Positions 60,790 to 64,000 of a DNA stretch of 64,000 nucleotides are shown here, piece by piece (position 1 is the stretch's first letter; every line of letters starts with the position of its first letter). The DNA lies in assembly GCF_004353905.1 (NCBI RefSeq), contig NZ_SMOD01000003.1, positions 186,001 to 250,000 of the forward strand, written 5' to 3'. Source of the DNA: Paraburkholderia guartelaensis. GTDB lineage: Bacteria; Pseudomonadota; Gammaproteobacteria; Burkholderiales; Burkholderiaceae. The notes beneath the pieces are model-generated. The model was not told the origin of the DNA, searched no databases, and worked only from the letters and a program-made list of their open reading frames with translations. A program made the position numbers and the translations under genes.

Positions 60790-61215
60790 TCAGTCAGACG
60801 CGATGAAGCGCAGCGTACCTGCCAGGCGCGCCGGGCCGCCGGTGTCGTTCGGATGATTGACGCCGTCCATGACAGGGACCTCCGCGAAATCGAATGGGCT
60901 CACGCCGTCGAGGCAAGCCACGTTCACGCCATACAGGTTCGGGTTGGAGCGCCGTTGAAGATGCGTGGCGATTCCGCAGCGAGAACAAAAGAAGTGCTGC
61001 GCCGCTCCGGTGTTGAAGCGATAGCTCGTTAGCACATCCTCGCCCTGCAGAAATTCGATCCCACCCATTTCCGCCGCGACGATGACCGCGCCTCGCATAC
61101 GGCAGTAAGAGCAGTTGCAGCGGCGGATCGAGTTGAGGCCGTCGCTGAGCGTCGCCTCGAAACGCACCGCGCCGCAGTGGCACTGGCCTGCCCATTTGTT
61201 CGTATCGCCAACCAT
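60790..61215 (-). CDS. GFA-family protein (zinc-binding, glutathione-dependent formaldehyde-activating-like)
   Basis: A 141-residue GFA fold: GQCHCGAVRF and CNCSYCRMRGA supply zinc ligands, FFCSRCGIATHLQRRSNPNLYGVNVACLDG the rest, the pattern of the Gfa family, where the first member binds glutathione and was linked to formaldehyde. Most family members have no proven substrate. GAGGAG precedes ATG 61215. Its position near fae suggests a role in formaldehyde or aldehyde handling, but it is on the opposite strand beyond a terminator. Confidence 0.88.
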   Translation of the reverse strand: MVGDTNKWAGQCHCGAVRFEATLSDGLNSIRRCNCSYCRMRGAVIVAAEMGGIEFLQGEDVLTSYRFNTGAAQHFFCSRCGIATHLQRRSNPNLYGVNVACLDGVSPFDFAEVPVMDGVNHPNDTGGPARLAGTLRFIASD

Positions 61216-61265
61216 GTCGTTTGTTTCTCCTCTGCGGAAAAAGTGTCTTATGCAAGGATGCGACG

Positions 61266-62159
61266 TCAACCGGCCCACGCGTTGACGTCGAGAACCGCTT
61301 TCGCGAATGTTTCCGGCGCCTCCTGCGGAAGGTTGTGGCCTGCATTCGGCACGATGCGGTTCTCATGGCGCCCGCTGAAGCGCCGCGCGCTGGTCTCTCT
61401 TGCCCCGGGCGGCTGAACGCCGTCGGCGTCTCCGTCGAGCGTGACCGTGGGCACGGTGATCGGCGGCGTGGCGGCGAGGCGTCGCTCCATGTCGTCGAAG
61501 CGGGGATCGCCTTCGACCAGTCCGAAACGGTGGCGGTAAGAGTGGACCACCACATCGACGAAATCGGGATTGTCGAACGACGCTGCCGAGCGCGCGTAGA
61601 CGTCGTCGTCGAAGCGCCAGGTCGGCGACCATAGCGACCACAGGAGACGGCAAAACGCGCGCCGTTTTTCAGTCAACCCGGCCCGGCCGCGTTCGCCGTG
61701 CAGGTAGTACTGGTACCACATGCGATGTTCCTTTTCGGGGTCGGCTGGCTGTGCGGCAGCGGCGATACTCTGGATGTTGTAGCCGTTGACCGAAACCAGA
61801 CCCCTGGCTCTCGACGGGTAGAGCGCCGCGACGATGCATGCCGCCCGGCCGCCCCAGTCGTATCCGCCGAGGACGGCGCGGTCGATCCGAAGGGCGTCGA
61901 GCAGCGCGAGCAAGTCCGCGCCAAGCGCCGCCTGCTGGCCCGAGCGGAGCGTCGAGGGCGAAAGGAAGCGCGTTGGGCCGTATCCCCGCAGGTAGGGGAC
62001 GATGACGCGGGCGCCTTGGGATATGAGGCGTGGCGTCACCGCGTCGTATGCGTGGATGTCGTAGGGAAAGCCGTGCAGCAGCACTACCGGCCATCCACTC
62101 GCGTCGCCCTGTTCGTCATAGGCGATGTCGAGCAGTTCGGTTTCGATATGGTTAAGCAT
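61266..62159 (-). CDS. Alpha/beta hydrolase (Asp-nucleophile type)
   Basis: A 297-residue alpha/beta hydrolase: VVLLHGFPYDIHAYDAV oxyanion region, elbow GGYDWGGRAAC with Asp in the nucleophile position, and the His in NAGHNLPQEAPETF. Asp nucleophiles mark epoxide hydrolases and dehalogenases. It starts upstream of the GFA gene on the same strand (50 bp gap), so the two are probably co-transcribed. Substrate unknown. Confidence 0.85.
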   Translation of the reverse strand: MLNHIETELLDIAYDEQGDASGWPVVLLHGFPYDIHAYDAVTPRLISQGARVIVPYLRGYGPTRFLSPSTLRSGQQAALGADLLALLDALRIDRAVLGGYDWGGRAACIVAALYPSRARGLVSVNGYNIQSIAAAAQPADPEKEHRMWYQYYLHGERGRAGLTEKRRAFCRLLWSLWSPTWRFDDDVYARSAASFDNPDFVDVVVHSYRHRFGLVEGDPRFDDMERRLAATPPITVPTVTLDGDADGVQPPGARETSARRFSGRHENRIVPNAGHNLPQEAPETFAKAVLDVNAWAG

Positions 62160-62250
62160 GGGGGCGCTCCTTCGCGTTCAGTGGCGTGCGCAGTGGTGTG
62201 CTCGGTTGCGTGATGCTGCACGGGTAGCAAACGGCGTGCGTGAAATCATC

Positions 62251-63093
62251 TCAGAGCCCGAGACAAACCGCACCGGCCGCGACGACCACGCAGGCGAGCC
62301 AGCGCGTTCCACTCACCGCTTCCCGCAAAAACATCCGCCCGATCAGCACCGCGAACACCACGCTGGTCTCGCGCAACGCCGATACTGCGCCCATCGCGCC
62401 CGACTGCAGTGCCCAGATCACGATGCCATACGCGCCGATCGACACGAGGCCGCCGGCCACTGACGAGGCGATCGACAGCGGCTCGGCGCGCACCGGCGTC
62501 CATAGCGCTGCCGACCCGCGCCGCGCGACGAACAGCACCGGCATCGCCCAATAGGACAGGAACATCCACGCGGTGTAGCTGAGCGACTGGCCGTCGGACA
62601 GGCGCACGCCGATGCCGTCGATCACGGTATAGAGCGCGATCGTCGCACCGGTCGTCAGCGCGGCGAGCGCACCTGCGCGCGACACGTGACGCCCCTGCAG
62701 CGCGATCGCGATGATGCCGCCCGAGATCATCACGATCCCGAGACCGTGCAAGGGGCCGATCGCTTCATGCGCGAACAGTGCCGCGCCGAGCGTGACGAGC
62801 AGCGGCGACGAGCCTCGCGCGATCGGGTACGCCAGCGCGAGGTCGTTGCGGCGATACGACCGCACGAGACTCACGTTGTAGAAGACATGCACGAGCCCCG
62901 ACGCGGCGATGTAGGGCCACGAAGCGCGGGCCGGCGAGGGCATGGACAGGACGACGAACGTGGCGACCACGCCGATGGCGATGCTCATCCACGTCATGGA
63001 GAAAAACCGGTCGCGGTTGCCATGGAGCATCGCGTTCCAGCTCGCGTGGAGCAGCGCGGCGAACAGCACGATACCGCCGGTATAACTGAGCAT
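62251..63093 (-). CDS. DMT/EamA-family exporter
   Basis: A 280-residue, about ten-helix exporter: GIVLFAALLHASWNAMLHG, VHVFYNVSLVRSYRRNDLALAYPIARGSSPLLVTLGAALFAHE (end of the first EamA unit), then a second unit with WALQSGAMGAVSALRETSVVFAVLIGRMFLREAVS. EamA members move small metabolites or drugs. A LysR gene is divergent 108 bp away and probably controls it. Confidence 0.9.
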   Translation of the reverse strand: MLSYTGGIVLFAALLHASWNAMLHGNRDRFFSMTWMSIAIGVVATFVVLSMPSPARASWPYIAASGLVHVFYNVSLVRSYRRNDLALAYPIARGSSPLLVTLGAALFAHEAIGPLHGLGIVMISGGIIAIALQGRHVSRAGALAALTTGATIALYTVIDGIGVRLSDGQSLSYTAWMFLSYWAMPVLFVARRGSAALWTPVRAEPLSIASSVAGGLVSIGAYGIVIWALQSGAMGAVSALRETSVVFAVLIGRMFLREAVSGTRWLACVVVAAGAVCLGL

Positions 63094-63201
63094 GTGGGTG
63101 AGGGCAGGTTTGCATTGATGGTCTGACGAGAAGGATATCTATCTTGTGACCCGTGAACAAACCAGATAAATTGGGGGCTCGCGTGAGATAAACTATTTCG
63201 A

Positions 63202-64000
63202 ATGAAACCGGTATTGCCTCCACTCAATGCCCTGCGTGCCTTCGAGGCTGCGGGGCGGCTCGCGAGCTTCAAGGAAGCCGCCGCGGAGCTGCACGTGACG
63301 CCCGGTGCTGTGAGCCAGCACGTGCGCTTGCTGGAGGAGTGGCTTGGCGCGCCACTCTTTGAACGGCACAACCGGCGCGTCGAGCTGACGCCGGCGGCGA
63401 AAGCTTATCTGGCGGAAATCGGCCCGTTGTTCGAACAGCTCGCCCTGGCAACCGCGCGATATGGCGTGCCCCAAACGGTCTCCCGAACCCTGTCCGTGAA
63501 CGCGCTCGCGACATTCACGCTGCGCTGGCTGGTGCCGAGGCTGGCGAAATTCCGCGCGGAGCATCCCGACGTGGACGTGAAGGTGGAGACGTCGAGCGAG
63601 CCGCTGGAGAGTCTGAAGGACGACTATGACCTCGTCATCCGGGGCGGCCCGGACACCTTCTACGGCTATTCGATGCGGCCGTTCTTGTCCGAGGAGCGCC
63701 TTCCGGTCTGTAGTCCTACGCTTTTGCAGCGCGTGCCGCTTCGTTCGCCAGCCGACTTGAGAGAACACACGTTGCTGCACACCTCGAGTCTTCCGCGGAT
63801 TTGGCCCGACTGGCTCGCGAGCGTGCAGATTCCTGACCTGAGGCCGGCTGCCGCGTTGACCTTCGACCACTTCTATCTGACCTTGCAGGCTGCCATCGAC
63901 GGAATCGGCATTGCAATGGGGCCCACTGCGCTGGTCGCCGACGATCTCGCCGCCGGCCGGCTCGTCGCGCCCTTCGCGGGTCCACGTCTGCCGTCGCGCA
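63202..64000 (+). CDS. LysR-family regulator, partial (cut by window end)
   Basis: Open from ATG 63202 through the window edge (266 codons). HTH: PPLNALRAFEAAGRLASFKEAAAELHVTPGAVSQHVRLLEEWLGAPLFERHNRRVELTPAA, GcvA-like. The effector domain includes ALATFTLRWLVPRLAKFRAEHP and HTLLHTSSLPRIWPDWLA. A LysR protein is about 300 residues, so roughly 35 are missing. It is divergent from the DMT exporter gene, its probable target. Confidence 0.88.
   Translation, partial: MKPVLPPLNALRAFEAAGRLASFKEAAAELHVTPGAVSQHVRLLEEWLGAPLFERHNRRVELTPAAKAYLAEIGPLFEQLALATARYGVPQTVSRTLSVNALATFTLRWLVPRLAKFRAEHPDVDVKVETSSEPLESLKDDYDLVIRGGPDTFYGYSMRPFLSEERLPVCSPTLLQRVPLRSPADLREHTLLHTSSLPRIWPDWLASVQIPDLRPAAALTFDHFYLTLQAAIDGIGIAMGPTALVADDLAAGRLVAPFAGPRLPSR

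Noticed and set aside
1..64000. tRNA, rRNA or prophage/integrase genes
   Set aside because: No cloverleaf-like sequence, rRNA core sequence, integrase or phage structural gene was recognised on either strand by eye. A tRNAscan or HMM run would be decisive.

Overview
The window is GC-rich DNA from a betaproteobacterium of the Burkholderia/Paraburkholderia/Caballeronia group. This rests on codon composition, the many LysR regulators, a DeoR-type regulated sugar ABC system, a formaldehyde-activating enzyme (Fae) and ProXWV-type transport. No species is claimed. I see no tRNA, rRNA, CRISPR array, integrase, transposase or prophage gene. All identifications come from reading the translated sequence and comparing it with families I know; no search was run.

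1-26 kb is a loose, accessory-like stretch of mostly single genes separated by long AT-richer gaps. In order: the 5' part of a DMT exporter overlapping a MarR-GNAT fusion regulator with a clear operator; a PAS-PAS hybrid histidine kinase; a LysE exporter; an EF-hand protein; an Rrf2 regulator facing an epoxide-hydrolase-like enzyme; a ferredoxin/metallo-beta-lactamase-fold protein; an SDR/LysR pair; a PepE-like amidotransferase; a VOC protein; a Cache-domain protein; a nitronate monooxygenase-like enzyme; a GH10 xylanase lipoprotein behind a perfect palindrome; a SnoaL-like protein; a SUI1/YciH protein; two unknown proteins; an ABC-F ATPase; an orphan CheY; a DnaJ-domain membrane protein behind a seven-codon leader; a 45-residue glycine-rich small protein; an isochorismatase-like protein; and an MFS/LysR pair. 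Gaps carry decayed genes: a Kelch-repeat remnant, an ArsR/VOC deletion fusion and an orphan C-terminal fragment.

26-35 kb is metabolic: FdxA ferredoxin with a KamA-family radical-SAM aminomutase (divergent LysR), a tautomerase, a truncated catalase-like peroxidase that runs out of frame into a truncated hexameric tyrosine-coordinated haem protein, an LLM monooxygenase-flavin reductase-MFS operon behind a perfect palindrome, and two GNATs, one broken by an extra T.

35-52 kb looks like one catabolic region for a deoxyribose-like sugar or nucleoside: deoC, a two-domain ALDH16-type dehydrogenase, an RbsD/FucU-type mutarotase, a ribokinase-family kinase, a complete sugar ABC importer, a DeoR-like repressor and an AldA-like dehydrogenase. 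It is followed by an MFS-enolase-superfamily-GMC oxidoreductase operon. The most striking non-coding signal lies here: a 96-bp repeat (93/96 identical) at 38930-39025 and 47910-48005, made of one hairpin unit nested in the loop of another, with a third covarying unit at the first site, fused to the ribosome-binding sites of the mutarotase and MFS genes.

52-64 kb holds LysR, MFS and a proX-proW-proV glycine-betaine-type importer on the minus strand. Divergent from it are fae, an aldo/keto reductase and a GabD-like dehydrogenase, ending in a strong terminator. Then come a GFA-family protein, an alpha/beta hydrolase, a DMT exporter and a LysR gene cut by the window end. Betaine breakdown releases formaldehyde, which would link the importer to Fae and perhaps the GFA protein, but that link is inferred from position only.
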